Origin: Roseiarcus sp963813555
GTDB lineage: Bacteria > Pseudomonadota > Alphaproteobacteria > Rhizobiales > Beijerinckiaceae
DNA: 64,000 nt
NCBI GenBank assembly: GCA_963813555.1
Contig: CAWEZX010000002.1
Location: forward strand, 1-64,000
Direction of reading: 5' to 3'
Shown: piece after piece, positions 20,842-30,806 of the stretch
Numbering within the stretch: position 1 is the first letter of the stretch
How the letters are laid out: every line of letters starts with the position of its first letter
Program-made: the position numbers and the translations under genes
Notes under the pieces: model-generated
What the model saw: the letters and a program-made list of their open reading frames with translations, nothing else
Told to the model about the DNA's origin: nothing
Databases searched by the model: none

Positions 20842-21288
20842 ATGGGCCTTGCGGCGATCTGGCTGTGGCGCAACACGGATGTTGCGCCGACCGTCTTTCT
20901 TGTCGGGCTGGCGGTGAGCGTCATGGGATGGCTGGCTTTTCTTGGTGCCCGCATCGCCTTCCGAATCCTCTGGGAGATGAGGATGCGGGTGGTATGGGTG
21001 TCGGACCTTGTCGTGGACAGGACTGTGTCTGCGGTAATGGATCCGATAGATCAATTCCTGCTGCGCCTGGTGGGGCAACCAAGGCCGCCGAAGCTGGAAG
21101 AAAACAAGGATGAGGTGATCGAGGCGCGGGAAGTCCTGGGCCTGCCGGAGCGGTTCACCAAGGCCGATGTAAAATCCCGTTATCGTCACCTCGCCATGCG
21201 CCTCCATCCCGATCAAGGCGGAACCACGTGGCTGCAGGCGCGGATTAATTGGGCCGCGGATGTTTTAGACAGGGTGGCGGTGGAATGA
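20842..21288 (+). CDS. Membrane-anchored J-domain protein
   Basis: A 148-aa protein with an N-terminal membrane anchor (two hydrophobic stretches, TVFLVGLAVSVMGWLAFLGA at about residues 17-36) and a C-terminal J-domain: EVLGLPERFTKADVKSRYRH followed by LAMRLHPDQGG. The HPD tripeptide needed to stimulate Hsp70/DnaK is intact (residues about 125-127). A J-protein beside a coupling protein could recruit DnaK to the transfer machinery. Its stop overlaps the start of a second, broken J-domain ORF. Confidence 0.8.
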   Translation: MGLAAIWLWRNTDVAPTVFLVGLAVSVMGWLAFLGARIAFRILWEMRMRVVWVSDLVVDRTVSAVMDPIDQFLLRLVGQPRPPKLEENKDEVIEAREVLGLPERFTKADVKSRYRHLAMRLHPDQGGTTWLQARINWAADVLDRVAVE

Positions 21289-21543
21289 AGCGTTTTTCTT
21301 TAACGGGCCGACGTGGATTGCGCTGTGCATTTCTGCGATCGGAATCGCGGATGGCACAAGGACTGGCGAGCTGGCGGTGCTCTCGAACTCGCTCAAGGGC
21401 GCGCGGGAAATCCTGGACCTCGCGGAAAAATTCAGCAGGGACGATCTGAACGCGGCCTATCGCGGCGCGGCAAAGCGTGTGGCCCCGGAATTGGGCGGAA
21501 CGGAAGGGCTGCTGCGGGCGGTGATCTGGCGCGCGATGTGTTG
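21285..21543 (+). pseudogene. Second J-domain gene, frameshifted and lacking HPD
   Basis: It starts at ATG 21285 (overlapping the previous stop as ATGA). After a shift in the T-run near 21294 it reads FNGPTWIALCISAIGIADG, a membrane anchor, then GAREILDLAEKFSRDDLNAA and YRGAAKRVAPELGG. The HPD of functional J-domains is APE here, so even if read through it could not activate DnaK in the normal way. A third, shorter copy of its 3' end lies at 21744-21845 and a fourth remnant at about 11.7-11.85 kb. Confidence 0.65.
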
Positions 21544-21576
21544 AAGGCTCATGCGTCTTAAGCGAGGAGCGGCGGA

Positions 21577-21729
21577 ATGAAGGCCGAAATCTTATTATGG
21601 CTTGGTGTGGGGATGATCATCGCGGGCCTGATCGTCGGAGTTGTCCGGCACGAATGGCCAATTCTGGCCTTCCTCATTGGCGGGACGATGGCGCTGAGCC
21701 TGGGCGGCATGTCGCAGGGTAAGCTTTAG
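21577..21729 (+). CDS. Small two-segment membrane protein
   Basis: A 50-aa ORF: MKAEILLWLGVGMIIAGLIV, a short basic turn VRHEW, then ILAFLIGGTMALSLGGM. Two hydrophobic segments with an Arg/His turn make it a plausible hairpin membrane protein. GCGAGGAG is a fair RBS about 8 nt upstream. It lies between two copies of the degenerate J-domain 3' end. Function unknown. Confidence 0.5.
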   Translation: MKAEILLWLGVGMIIAGLIVGVVRHEWPILAFLIGGTMALSLGGMSQGKL

Positions 21730-21743
21730 GAGCCACCATCGCG

Positions 21744-21917
21744 GCGCCAGCGAAGCGCGTGGCCCCGGAATCAGGAGGAACGGAAGGGCTGCTTCGGGCG
21801 GTCAATCTGGCGCAGGATGTGTTGAAGGCTCATGCGTCTTACGCTGATGACCCGAGGCGGCGGAATGCCGTGGCGCGCGTTCGGAAGAATTTTTGCCCTT
21901 CTTAAGGTCGTGTCCTT
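21744..21917 (+). pseudogene. J-domain 3' remnant and copy 3 of the coupling-protein tail
   Basis: 21744-21845 repeats the J-domain 3' end (AAGCGCGTGGCCCCGGAATC, GTGTTGAAGGCTCATGCGTC). It runs into a 19-codon stretch at 21864-21923 reading FGRIFALLKVVSFK, which matches the coupling-protein tail VLGRFWVLLGPLSKR. This is the start of repeated block 3. Confidence 0.6.
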
Positions 21918-21942
21918 TAAGTGACCAAGCGGTGCGGGCATC

Positions 21943-21966
21943 TCCAGATCGTAAAGAGTATCTGGA
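21943..21966. promoter_or_regulatory. Palindromic operator/leader, copy 3
   Basis: TCCAGAT (21943-21949) and GTATCTGGA (21958-21966) form the third copy of the dyad seen at 17186 and 18458. It stands 10 nt before the sigma-factor start. The right arm overlaps the Shine-Dalgarno GGAGG at 21964-21968, so a bound protein or RNA hairpin would affect translation. Confidence 0.6.
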
Positions 21967-21976
21967 GGACGGTGAA

Positions 21977-22764
21977 GTGAAACCGCAAGTATTTCTCTCA
22001 GCAGATGAGGAGCGCGATCTGGCCCGGCGGTATCGCCAGGGCGATGAAAAGGCCGGTCATAAACTGGCCCGCGCCTATCTGCCGCTGGTGAAGCGGATCG
22101 CCGCGAAATTCTTCGGCACCTGGGATGACCTGGTGTCGGAAGGGTTTGTCGGCCTGATGAAAGCGCTGAAGCGCTACGATCCCGATCAGCGGCGCGCGCC
22201 TTGGAACGTACGCGGAAAAATGGATCGAGGCGGAACTCCGCGAATACACAATGCGCCAGACGGCCTGGTCAAAGCCATCCTTCCCGCCGTCGCCCGCTTT
22301 CGGATTGGCGACAAACCAGAGGACTCTCGCCGATGGCGCTGCTCCTCAAACAAGACTGCTGGAATGGCACTGCTCGAGGAGAGCGTCTGGTGGTGGATGA
22401 GGGAGAAGATCAGGAGCAGATGCTGGCCGACCGGCAGGAGAGCGAACGCCGCCTGGAGTTCCTTAAGAAGGCGCTGGACAGCCTGCCGGACCAGGAGCGC
22501 CAGATCATCGATGAGCGGCATTTGCGCGATCAGGCGACGCCGCTGAAAGATCTGGGCGCGCGGTTCGGCGTGTCAGGGGAGAGCATCCGGCAGATGGAGC
22601 TGAAGGCGCTCAAGGCGATGAAGGGGATGGCGCCGCTTGAGCAAGCCAGGCGGCATTCTCCGCGCGTGACGGCACGATCTCCGCATGCGCGGCCAGGTCG
22701 GCTTTGTTCGCCACGAAGTGAAAACCGGCGGGGATCGATCGCGGTGGAGGGGCGCGCCTGTTGA
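21977..22764 (+). pseudogene. RpoH-like sigma-70 family factor, frameshifted
   Basis: It starts at GTG 21977: VKPQVFLSADEERDLARRYR. Region 2 follows (LARAYLPLVKRIAAKFFGTW, DDLVSEGFVGLMKALKRYDP), then after a shift near 22200 TYAEKWIEAELREYTMRQTA. A second shift gives region 4: ALDSLPDQERQIIDERHLRD and ARFGVSGESIRQMELKALKA. The combination is that of heat-shock-type sigma factors. Two or more single-base breaks interrupt it, and the natural stop near 22638 is also out of frame. If it is intact in the cell, it could drive the element's own genes; its leader carries the shared palindrome. Confidence 0.8.
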
Positions 22765-23133
22765 AGGACATCGCGGAAGCCCTCGGACATTCGCCACGTG
22801 CGGCCGGGCTTCCATCCCGGTTTGATCCGCGCGGGGAGCGCTCGAATGGATCGAGTTGCCCGCCGGTTTTTCGTGTCGAGCGTTTGAGCGCTGCGCCCTT
22901 GGGCTTGCCTGCGTGACGCGCCTTTCGGGTCATGCGTGCATGACGGAGGGCGCAGGCGACATCCGAGGTTCGAAGTCCGTCGGGCGGTCGCGTTGAGCCG
23001 TTCGACCTTCCGCGTCAGCCAGTCGATCTGCGGCTGGCGCTTGGCGAGTTCATCTGAACGGGCAAAAGTGAGATAGCGGCCGAGCCATGCCTGATCCGTC
23101 CTGCGCCAACGTGTTGTGTTCGGCGAGGGAAGA
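22765..23133. other. Gene-free stretch
   Basis: No supported gene. A long minus-strand frame covers it (22530-23192) but includes the antisense of the sigma gene and has no recognisable domain apart from a possible short coding patch around 23000-23100 (LAKRQPQIDWLTRKVERLNA). Confidence 0.4.
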
Positions 23134-23241
23134 TTAAGGCGGCGTCGCTCCGAACTCGGTGCGCTTCTGCGCTGCGGCTTCGGCTGTGGCAACGAGGCGG
23201 TCGATTGCGTTTTGCAATTTAATGATGGTGGGCGTGTTCAT
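23134..23241 (-). CDS. Short conserved-looking ORF
   Basis: A 35-codon ORF, MNTPTIIKLQNAIDRLVATA then EAAAQKRTEFGATPP. It forms a single amphipathic helix and ends before the decayed sigma region. No strong RBS is visible. It could be a small partner of the DUF2493 module or the leftover N-terminus of a longer protein. Confidence 0.35.
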   Translation of the reverse strand: MNTPTIIKLQNAIDRLVATAEAAAQKRTEFGATPP

Positions 23242-23335
23242 GGTTTTGCTTCTGATCGGCGGTTGAAAACGACACCGCCCGCCGCATCGGGTGATGCGGC
23301 GGGCGGCGTAAGCGGGTCTGGTTGTCGATCGGCCG

Positions 23336-24250
23336 TCAGGCGGCCTTGTCGAACCGCCAGACTGGAATTCCGAGCTTCCTGGCCTTGTCGGCGAGGTTTC
23401 CGGTGATGCCGGAGCCGGGGAAGATGATGACGCCCTTCGGCATCGTGGCGAGGAGCTGATCGTTGCGGCGGAACGGAGCGGCCTTGGCGTGCTTCGTCCA
23501 GTCGGGTTTGAAGGCGATCTGCGTGACCTTGCGGCTTTCGGCCCAGCAGGCGGCGATGCGTTCGGCGCCCTTCGGGGTTGCGCCGTGCAGCAGCACCATG
23601 TCGGGGTAACGGGCGAGCGTCTTGTCGAGCGCGTCCCAGATCCGCTTGTGGTCGTTGCATTCGGCGCCGCCGGAGAAGGCGATCCGGGTGCCTTGCGGCA
23701 GCATGATCTCGGTTTCGGCCCGGCGTTTGGCCGAGAGGAAGTCGCGGCTGTCGATCAGGGCGGCGGTCATGGTCTTGTGATTGACCTTGGAGCCTGCGAG
23801 CGGCCGCCAGGCCGAGCCTGTGTGCTGCTCGAAGAGTTCGGCGGCCATGTCCGTGAGGACGTCGAAGGTGTTGCGCTTCTCGATCAGGCTGATGCCTTCG
23901 GCGGTCAGGCGTTCGAGCTCGACGGATCTGACTTCGGAGCCGTCCTGTTCGTCCTGGCCGCGGCGCTGCAGATCCTCGTTGTCGTCGAGCCGGCGCTGCG
24001 CGCGGTGCCCGGCGCGGTGGAAGAGGTTGACGACGGACCAGAGCAGTTCCTCGACATCGGGCTCGAGGCGTGTGTCCGCGAAGGTCGAAACCACGGCGTC
24101 GAAGATGTCGATGAGGGCCGCCTGTGCGGTCTGGCCGTCGGGGAGGGGCCTCGGATCGGGCTCGTCGTGCGGGCGGTAGCCGTAGAGCTGCATTTCGGCG
24201 ATGACGGCGGCGGTGACGGAGTGCCGGGGTGGTGATGTGTGGCGAGACAT
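23336..24250 (-). CDS. DUF2493 (SLOG-type) protein
   Basis: A 304-aa protein. The C-terminal third carries DUF2493: IAFSGGAECNDHKRIWDALD, then MVLLHGATPKGAERIAACWA and GVIIFPGSGITGNLADKARK, a Rossmann-like fold that binds nucleotide-derived ligands in related SLOG proteins. The N-terminal 180 residues are helical (SVELERLTAEGISLIEKRNT). ATG 24250 begins MSRHTSPPRHS, preceded by AGGACATCACC. It is the last well-supported gene of the minus-strand ParB-helicase-primase block, a set often found together on alphaproteobacterial plasmids and ICEs. Confidence 0.8.
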   Translation of the reverse strand: MSRHTSPPRHSVTAAVIAEMQLYGYRPHDEPDPRPLPDGQTAQAALIDIFDAVVSTFADTRLEPDVEELLWSVVNLFHRAGHRAQRRLDDNEDLQRRGQDEQDGSEVRSVELERLTAEGISLIEKRNTFDVLTDMAAELFEQHTGSAWRPLAGSKVNHKTMTAALIDSRDFLSAKRRAETEIMLPQGTRIAFSGGAECNDHKRIWDALDKTLARYPDMVLLHGATPKGAERIAACWAESRKVTQIAFKPDWTKHAKAAPFRRNDQLLATMPKGVIIFPGSGITGNLADKARKLGIPVWRFDKAA

Positions 24251-24379
24251 GGTGATGTCCTTTCGTTTGTTGGCGTTTTGTGACCGCGACCCTCGCGGCC
24301 TTTTCGGCGTTTCTTTCCTGACAGGCCGTGACGGCCCAGCACCGCGCGGCTTTGCCGCGCGGCCGGAACGAAGAGGAGG

Positions 24380-24462
24380 ATGGCGGGGGGACGGATTTTT
24401 TGTTTTCCGCGAGGAGCGCCGGCTCTTCGCCGGCGCGGGGAAAAAATCCGGACCCCCGCCAT
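24380..24462. other. Large nested inverted repeat (structured RNA or DNA)
   Basis: Arms 24380-24401 (ATGGCGGGGGGACGG then TTTTTT) and 24441-24462 pair over 22 bp with two mismatches. Inside is a second stem, GCGCCGG/CCGGCGC, around 24416-24436. It lies in the 333-bp gap between the primase and DUF2493 genes, where no ORF is convincing. It may be a terminator, a small RNA or a replication/transfer structure. Confidence 0.5.
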
Positions 24463-24583
24463 TGCGGGACGGCGCGCGCCTGGCAGAAAACGCCGCTCTG
24501 AAAAGGCCGCCTGTCGCGGTCTCTCGCCGACAATCGCAAAGGGCTGTCGACCAGGCGCACAAGGGGCAGCACCCGCTTCCCCG

Positions 24584-25637
24584 TTACGGGTCCATCGCGA
24601 ATCTGGCGTCGGCGGCGACGAGCTGCGGCAAAAGCGCGAGGCGCAGCGCCTCCCGGCCATTCAATCGCAGGTCATCGTTGAAATCGCCGAGGACGGGCCG
24701 GAGCGGCTCGACCTCGATTCCGTCGGCGCGGGCGCGGTCCGCCAGCCGTTCCAGACCGTGCCGTGCGGCGCCGTCGGCTTCGGTGGCGATATAGAGGCGG
24801 CGCACCGTCGCGGGCAGGATGAGGGCGCCGAGATGGGCAGCGGAGAGGGCGGCGATCGCCGGCATGCGCGGCAGCGCCTGTCGCAGGGAAAGCATGGTTT
24901 CGATGCCTTCGCCGGCGGCGATCACTTCGGGCGGCGCGGCCCGGTCGAAGCCGATCCTGACGCCATGGCCGAGAAGCATGCCCATGGCCCGGCGCGGGTC
25001 GGGAATGAGCGCCTTGATCGGGCGATCGGGATCGAGCCAGGTGCGGTGGAGGCCCTGGACGGAGAAGGCGTCGTCGGTGACGGCAGCGATCATGGCGGGG
25101 AAGATGCTGCGCGTGCCGTCGTCGCTGCGGTGGAAGCAGGACGGGTGGAAACGCAGGCTTCCTTGCGTGCCGGCGAGGTCGGTGATGCCGCGTTCGGCGA
25201 GATAGGCGGCGGCATGGGTGCCGGCGATCGGCCGCGTCATGGCCCATAGCCGTCGTGCCGCAAGGCGTTTGGCGTCATCGGTCTGCGCGGCCTGCGCGTT
25301 GCTTCGCGGGGACGGCAGGCGGTTCCGGCAGGCTGAGGAATCGACGGGCCTCGGCGGCGGCCTCGTGGACATCGGCGAGGCGCTGATTCTGCCGGATGAG
25401 GTCGAGCAGATCGCCATGGCCGCCCGTGGCGGCGTCGGTCCATTTGCCGGCGGCGCCCTTTCCGGTCTCCGGCCCCAGGAGGCGGACATAGAGCGAGCGG
25501 CCGGGCGCATTGTCGACGTCGCCGACAAGCCAGTAGCGGCCCTGCCTGCGGCCGTTCGAGAGATAATGGCGGCAGACCGCCTCGGCGTGTTGCGCCAGAT
25601 GGCGCGCGAGGTCGGCGATCGAGCGCGAGGGGAACAT
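24584..25637 (-). pseudogene. TOPRIM primase-like protein, one frameshift
   Basis: The N-terminus starts at ATG 25637 (MFPSRSIADLARHLAQHAEA, YWLVGDVDNAPGRSLYVRLL, GGHGDLLDLIRQN). After a break near 25290 the C-terminal part continues (HAAAYLAERGITDLAGTQGS, later PEVIAAGEGIETMLSLRQAL and RRLYIATEADGAARHGLERL). GEGIETML and the later Asp motif are the TOPRIM acidic residues of plasmid primases of the DUF7146 type. It would prime DNA synthesis during replication or after transfer. As read, two fragments result; an assembly indel is possible. Confidence 0.8.
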
Positions 25638-25649
25638 GGCTGGTCCTCC

Positions 25650-28600
25650 TCACGCGGCGGCGCGGTCGATGACGGCAACGAGCGGATGGCGCTCGATCAG
25701 CCGGTCGAGGATCGCCGGTGCGTCGGCACCGACGGGCACGAAGAAGCGCAGCTTCCAGGAGATGATCTCGTGGGTCAGGCCGTAGGCCTTCAGCCGCTCG
25801 CGCATGCCCGAGGTGAAGCCGAGTAAGCTCGATGCGGTGGTCGCCCATGACGCGGACGCGGCGAAGCTCGAGCCCGTCGGAGAGCTGCAGGCTGGCCTTG
25901 CCCTCGATGAGGAGCGGCAGGGCCTGAGCGCCGTCGAGCTGCGGAACCTCGTTGAGGCCGAGATTGCGGTAGAGGGTGGACAGGACCGCGGGCGGAATCA
26001 GGCGGCCGATGACGCGCTCGCCGTCATCCGTCTCCAGACGATAGACGCGGCAATTGTCATCGGGCAGGCGGCGCCAGATCGGCAGGAGAAGGCCGGTGGC
26101 GACGTGCAGCGTCGACTCCGAGAATTCAGGGAGGGCGGCGATCTCGTCGCGCCACGCGGCGGTGATGGTGGCGGCGTCGGTGTCTTCCCAGGCCGTCTGC
26201 TCGAGCATGTTCGCGGGCAAAGCGTGCTGATCCATCGGACGCAGCAGGCGCACGCGGGCTTTCGATCGCGCCGTCGTCGAGCATGAGGCTCGGCGCGGGG
26301 ACCAGGACGGCGCAGCGTCCGGAGCGCGTGTTGCGCATCGGCCGCGCGCCGCGCATGCCGAGAGCATCGTCAAGCGCCAGGGGGCGGTTGCGCTCCTTGC
26401 GCAGGATGGTGAAGACTTGCGTCTCTGCGCCGGTCTTGTGGGTGTAGATCGTGCGGCGGGAAGCGACGGTCAGCGATTCCGCCGTGATCGTCTCAAGGCC
26501 CTTGTCGTAGATTCCGGCCGCGATCGCGCCTTCGATGCGCGCCTCGAGGAGCTGCTCGAAGACCTCGAAGATCGCGTTCTGCAGGGCGATCGGCAGCGCG
26601 AGGATGCGGTTCAGGAAGGTGGTGATGGGCGGCAGCTCGTCCCGAAGCCCGCCCTCGTCGGTCAGCGCGAGGCCGGTCGCGTCCTGAAACTCAGTGAAGC
26701 TGCAGGCCGCGACCTTGCCGGAGAACAGCAGCATGTAGAACTGGCGCAGCGCGTCGCGGGCGTAGTGCGATTCCAGATTGTCGTCGGCGCGGAACAGGCC
26801 TTGCCCGCCGGTCTGGCGCTGGCCCTTGGTGATGGCGCCGAGCGTGTCGAGCCGGCGCGCGATCGTCGACAGGAAGCGCTTCTCGCCCTTGACGTCGGTG
26901 GCGACGGGACGGAACAGCGGCGGCTGCGCCTGGTTGGTGCGGTTCGAGCGGCCGAGCCCCTGGATGGCGGTGTCCGCGCGCCATCCGGCTTCGAGCATGT
27001 AGTGGACGCGGAGCCGCTGATTTTCGGCGCCGAGATCCGCATGGTAGGAGCGGCCGGTGCCGCCGGCGTCGGAGAACACCAGGATGCGCTTGTCATCATT
27101 CTGGAAGGCCTGCGCCTCGGAGAGGTTGGCCGATCCGGCGCGGTTTTCCACGGCCAGGCGGTCGATGCCGTCGCGGCCGAGCTTGCGCAGGATGCGGCGC
27201 GAACGGCCGGTGACTTCGGCGACCTTGTCGGCGCCGAAGCGGTGCAGGATCTGGTCGAGGGCGGCCGGGACGGGCGGCAGCGAGGCGAGATGCTCGATGA
27301 GAGCGTCGCGCCGCTCTACAGCCTCGCGGCACATGACCGGATTGCCGTCGCGGAAAACCGGGCGCGAGGCAATATTGCCCTCGTCGTCGGAATATTCCTC
27401 GAACAGCTGCACCGGGAAGGAGTGCATGAGGTAGTCGAGCACGTACTCGCGCGGCGTGACGTCGACCTGGACGTCGTTCCAATCCTCGGTCGGGATGTCG
27501 GCCAGGCGGCGTTCCATCAGCGCCTCGCCGGTTGAGACGATCTGGATGACGGCGGCATGGCCGTCTTCAAGATCCTGGTCGATGGAGCGGATCAGCGTCG
27601 GCGTCTTCATCGACGTGATGAGGTGCGAGAAGAAGCGCTGTTTGGAGGATTCGAAGGCGGAACGCGCGGCGGCCTTGGCCTGCGCGTTCAGCGTTCCCGA
27701 CGCGCCGGTGATGCCGGCCGCCTTCATCGCAGCATCCAGATGGTTATGGATGATGCGGAAAGCGCCGGCATAGGCGTCATAGATGGCGATCTGCTCGAGG
27801 GTGAGCTGATGCTCGACGAGCTCGTACTGGACGCCTTCATAGGATAGCGAGCGGGCGGCATAGAGTCCGAGCGCCTTCAGGTCGCGGGCCAGGACTTCCA
27901 TGGCGGCGACGCCGCCGGCCTGGATCGCCTCGATGAATTCGGCGCGGGTGGCGAAGGGAAAATCCTCGCCGCCCCACAGGCCGAGGCGCTGCGCGTAAGC
28001 CAGGTTCTCGACCTCGGTCGCGCCGGTGGCGGAGACGTACACGATGCGGGCCCGGGGCAGGGCATGCTGCAGCCGCAGGCCTGCACGGCCCTGCTGTGAG
28101 GGGGCGACGGCGCCGCGGTTCGACTTGCCGCCGGCGGCGTTGGCCATGGCATGCGCCTCGTCGAAAACGATGACGCCGTCGAAATCAGGCCCTAGCCAGT
28201 CGACGATCTGTTGCACGCGCGAGGCCTTGCCCTCGCGTTCCTGCGTGCGGATCGTGGCATAGGTGGTGAACAGGATGCCCTCATCGAGGCGGATCGCATT
28301 GCCCTGGCGGAAGCGGGCGAGCGGCGTGATCTGCAGGCGCTCCTGGCCGAGCGCCGACCAGTCGCGCTGCGCGTCGTCGATCAGCTTGTCGGATTTGGAG
28401 ATCCAGACGGCGCGGCGGCGACCCTGCATCCAGTTGTCGAGGATGATGCCGGCGGCCTGCCGGCCTTTGCCCGCGCCGGTGCCGTCGCCGAGGAACCAGC
28501 CGCGGCGGAAGCGCACGGCACCATCGGCGTCGTCGGCGGCGGCGGTTATGGTGTCGAAGGTGGCATCGACCTTCCAGGCGCCGGTCAGATGCCCACCATG

Positions 28601-29983
28601 GGCTTCGCCGGCATAGATGACGCTTTCGAGCTGGGCCTCGGACAGGATGCCCTCGCTGACAAGGCGGGGCGGCAGATGCGGGCGGTAGGCGGGTTGCGGC
28701 GGCGCGACGGAGGCCATGGCGGCCGACTGCACCAGGGCGGTCGGGTGCGGCTTCGCGCCGGGGATGCGGATCGACTGCAGGCTGTAGCCTTCATAGATCG
28801 CATCCGTCAGGCCGCTTCCGGAGGGCGGCGTCCACGGGCAGGTTTCGTAGGCGAGCGGTTCTGCCGGTTGCGCCGGCGCTGCCGCGACAGGCTGCGACGG
28901 CCTCGGCGCAACCGGACGCGGTTGCGGCCGCAGCGCCGTGGACAAGGATTTTAGCGGGGTGGCGACGGCCTGGGCGCGCGGCGGCAGGCTGGCCTGCAGG
29001 GACGCGAGCAGGGCGGCAAGATCCGTCGTCGTTTCGGGCGAGGCCGGAAGATGATCGGGGCGATCGGTCGGAATCCGGTCGATCACGGTCAGGCGCGTGT
29101 CGATCGAAGTGCCGTGCTTCGCATAGAGCCGGCCGTCGATCGGCGCGGTGAAGACGATGCGCGCCTTGTCCTGCAGGGCGAGGAACGCGTCGCGGAAGGC
29201 GGGATTGTCTGGCGACTGGCTGGCCCCGGTGATGGCGACCAGGCGGCCGCCGGGCGCGAGGCGGCCAAGCGCGGAGGCGATATGGCGCAGGGCGGCGTCG
29301 GCGACGCGCCCCTCGACATGGGCGCAGGCCGAGAAGGGCGGATTCATCAGGATGACGGTCGGGCGCAGCGACGCTGCCAGGTGGTCATGGATATGGGCGG
29401 CATCGTGCTGACTGACGGGAGCGTCGGGGAATATCCGGCGCAGGAGGGCGGCGCGATGATCGGAAAGCTCGTTGAGGATCAGGCGCGCGCCGGCTAGCTC
29501 GGCGTGGATCGCGAGCAGGCCGGTGCCGGCGGACGGTTCCAGCACCGTGTCGGCGGCCGTCAGCGCCGCGGCGCAGGCGGCGACATGCGCGATCGGCAAC
29601 GGCGTCGACAGCTGCTGCAGGGCCTGGCTCTCGGCCGAGCGCTTCGTATGGGTCGGCAACAGCGCGGCAATCCGCTGCAGGATCGTCAGCCGTGTGTCCG
29701 GCCTGGCCTGGCGCAGGGCGGGGGCGAAGGCGCGCAGGAAGAGGATCTGCGCGATCTCGCAGGTATCGTAGGCGTCCTTCCACAGCCAACGCCCTTCGGC
29801 GTCGCTGCCGCCGAACGCGGCGACCATGGCCTCGCGCAACATCGCGGGCGTGATCGTGGTGCCGGCCTCGAGGGCGGGCAGGAGGGTGCGGGCGGCGGTG
29901 ATGAGCGCGCTCGCCCGGAGGCCGGTGCGCGCGGGTGCGGACGCGGCCGCGTGAGCGGCCGTAGACGAGTCTATGAAGGTCAT
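25650..29983 (-). pseudogene. Strawberry-notch-type methylase-helicase, two frameshifts near the C-terminus
   Basis: About 1440 residues; the first 1240 are in one open frame. Residues about 140-220 form an N6-adenine methylase fold (LEPSAGTGLLAIHAELAG, LMNPPFS). Residues 470-1100 are an SF2 helicase: Walker A FLGDGTGAGKGRQ at about 495, GVIVFDEAHAMANA at about 605, VFSDAGGTGRSYH and IQGLGRSNRTNQAQ. The C-terminal domain shifts frame near 26270 (MDQHALPANMLEQTAWEDTD) and again near 25830 (TSGMRERLKAYGLTHEIISW), ending PLVAVIDRAAA at 25650. The family is frequent on large alphaproteobacterial elements; a role in replication or anti-restriction is proposed but unproven. The 1285-residue part could still fold alone. 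Confidence 0.85.
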
Positions 29984-30092
29984 GGGGATGGTTCCGAAAG
30001 GAGAGCGCGGGTGAGGGATTGAACCGCCGGACGCTCTCCTCTCGACCCGGGCGGTTCACCCGTCCCGGGACATCCCTCTTCCTCTAAAACGG

Positions 30093-30129
30093 CCGAAGGC
30101 CGCCCCGGAGGGTCCGGGGCGGCTTTCGG
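30093..30129 (-). terminator. GC-rich hairpin upstream of the helicase gene
   Basis: CCGAAGGCCGCCCCGG and CCGGGGCGGCTTTCGG pair with a 5-nt loop. It follows the end of the 212-aa gene on the minus strand and precedes the helicase, so it may attenuate or terminate transcription between them. Nearby CCCTCTTCCTCTAAA also occurs upstream of the ParB gene (34485). Confidence 0.5.
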
Positions 30130-30163
30130 TCAGTTATTGCAAAACGAGCCGGTGGCGGGGCGT

Positions 30164-30802
30164 TCAGCCGAACCGCCGGCCTTCGGCAGTGAAAGTGTAG
30201 TCGTTGGCCTGGATGCCGTCGTCGACGGTTTCGTCGGAGGTGAGAAACTCGAATTCGCGCTCGAGCGCGCGATAGAGCCAGTGGGCGAGATCGCGCATCG
30301 CGGCGATCAGGTCGTCCTCGCCGCTATTGACGATTGAATGGCCGGCAGGGCTGTCACGCTCGACGTCGATCGCCATGCAATAGGCATGGCAACCCGGGCC
30401 GCTATGCCGGATGTCGGCTGTCAGTTGGTAGAAATTGCCGCGCTGCAGGCGCTGCAGCGCGTCGGCTATGCGGTGCAGTTCCGTGTCCCGGGGCGCATAC
30501 TCGCGGATGCGGCGCGACGCGCGCGGGGCATAGGCATAGCGGCCCTCGAAACAGGCGCCGTCGCCCTGCGACCAGAACCCGGAAAACCAGATGCAGGGTT
30601 TCTGGCGGGTGCCGCTGCCCATCAGGCGGACGGCCGTTGTGGCAAGGGTGACGCCAAGGATCGGGCAGATCTGCTCGAAGTCGTCGTAGACGCTGTCCCA
30701 CCAGTCATGGTCGATCGTTTCGCGGAACCAGGCGCGGGCCTTGTCCCTGGCCGCGCCGGACAGTTCGGTGAAGTCATAGACGGGAATTTCGACAATGCGC
30801 AT
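30164..30802 (-). CDS. Unknown conserved ICE/plasmid protein
   Basis: A 212-aa protein starting MRIVEIPVYDFTELSGAARD, with DHDWWDSVYDDFEQICPILG, CIWFSGFWSQGDGACFEGRY and a C-terminal acidic part. This pattern is familiar from alphaproteobacterial elements, where it is sometimes labelled antitoxin of a stability system, but no toxin is adjacent. ATG 30802 begins the conserved strand. It is 4 nt after the next upstream gene in the operon. Confidence 0.7.
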   Translation of the reverse strand: MRIVEIPVYDFTELSGAARDKARAWFRETIDHDWWDSVYDDFEQICPILGVTLATTAVRLMGSGTRQKPCIWFSGFWSQGDGACFEGRYAYAPRASRRIREYAPRDTELHRIADALQRLQRGNFYQLTADIRHSGPGCHAYCMAIDVERDSPAGHSIVNSGEDDLIAAMRDLAHWLYRALEREFEFLTSDETVDDGIQANDYTFTAEGRRFG

Positions 30803-30806
30803 GGCT

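Noticed and set aside
25218..25826. 202-aa plus-strand frame over the primase and helicase ends
   Set aside because: Antisense to conserved coding sequence on the minus strand.
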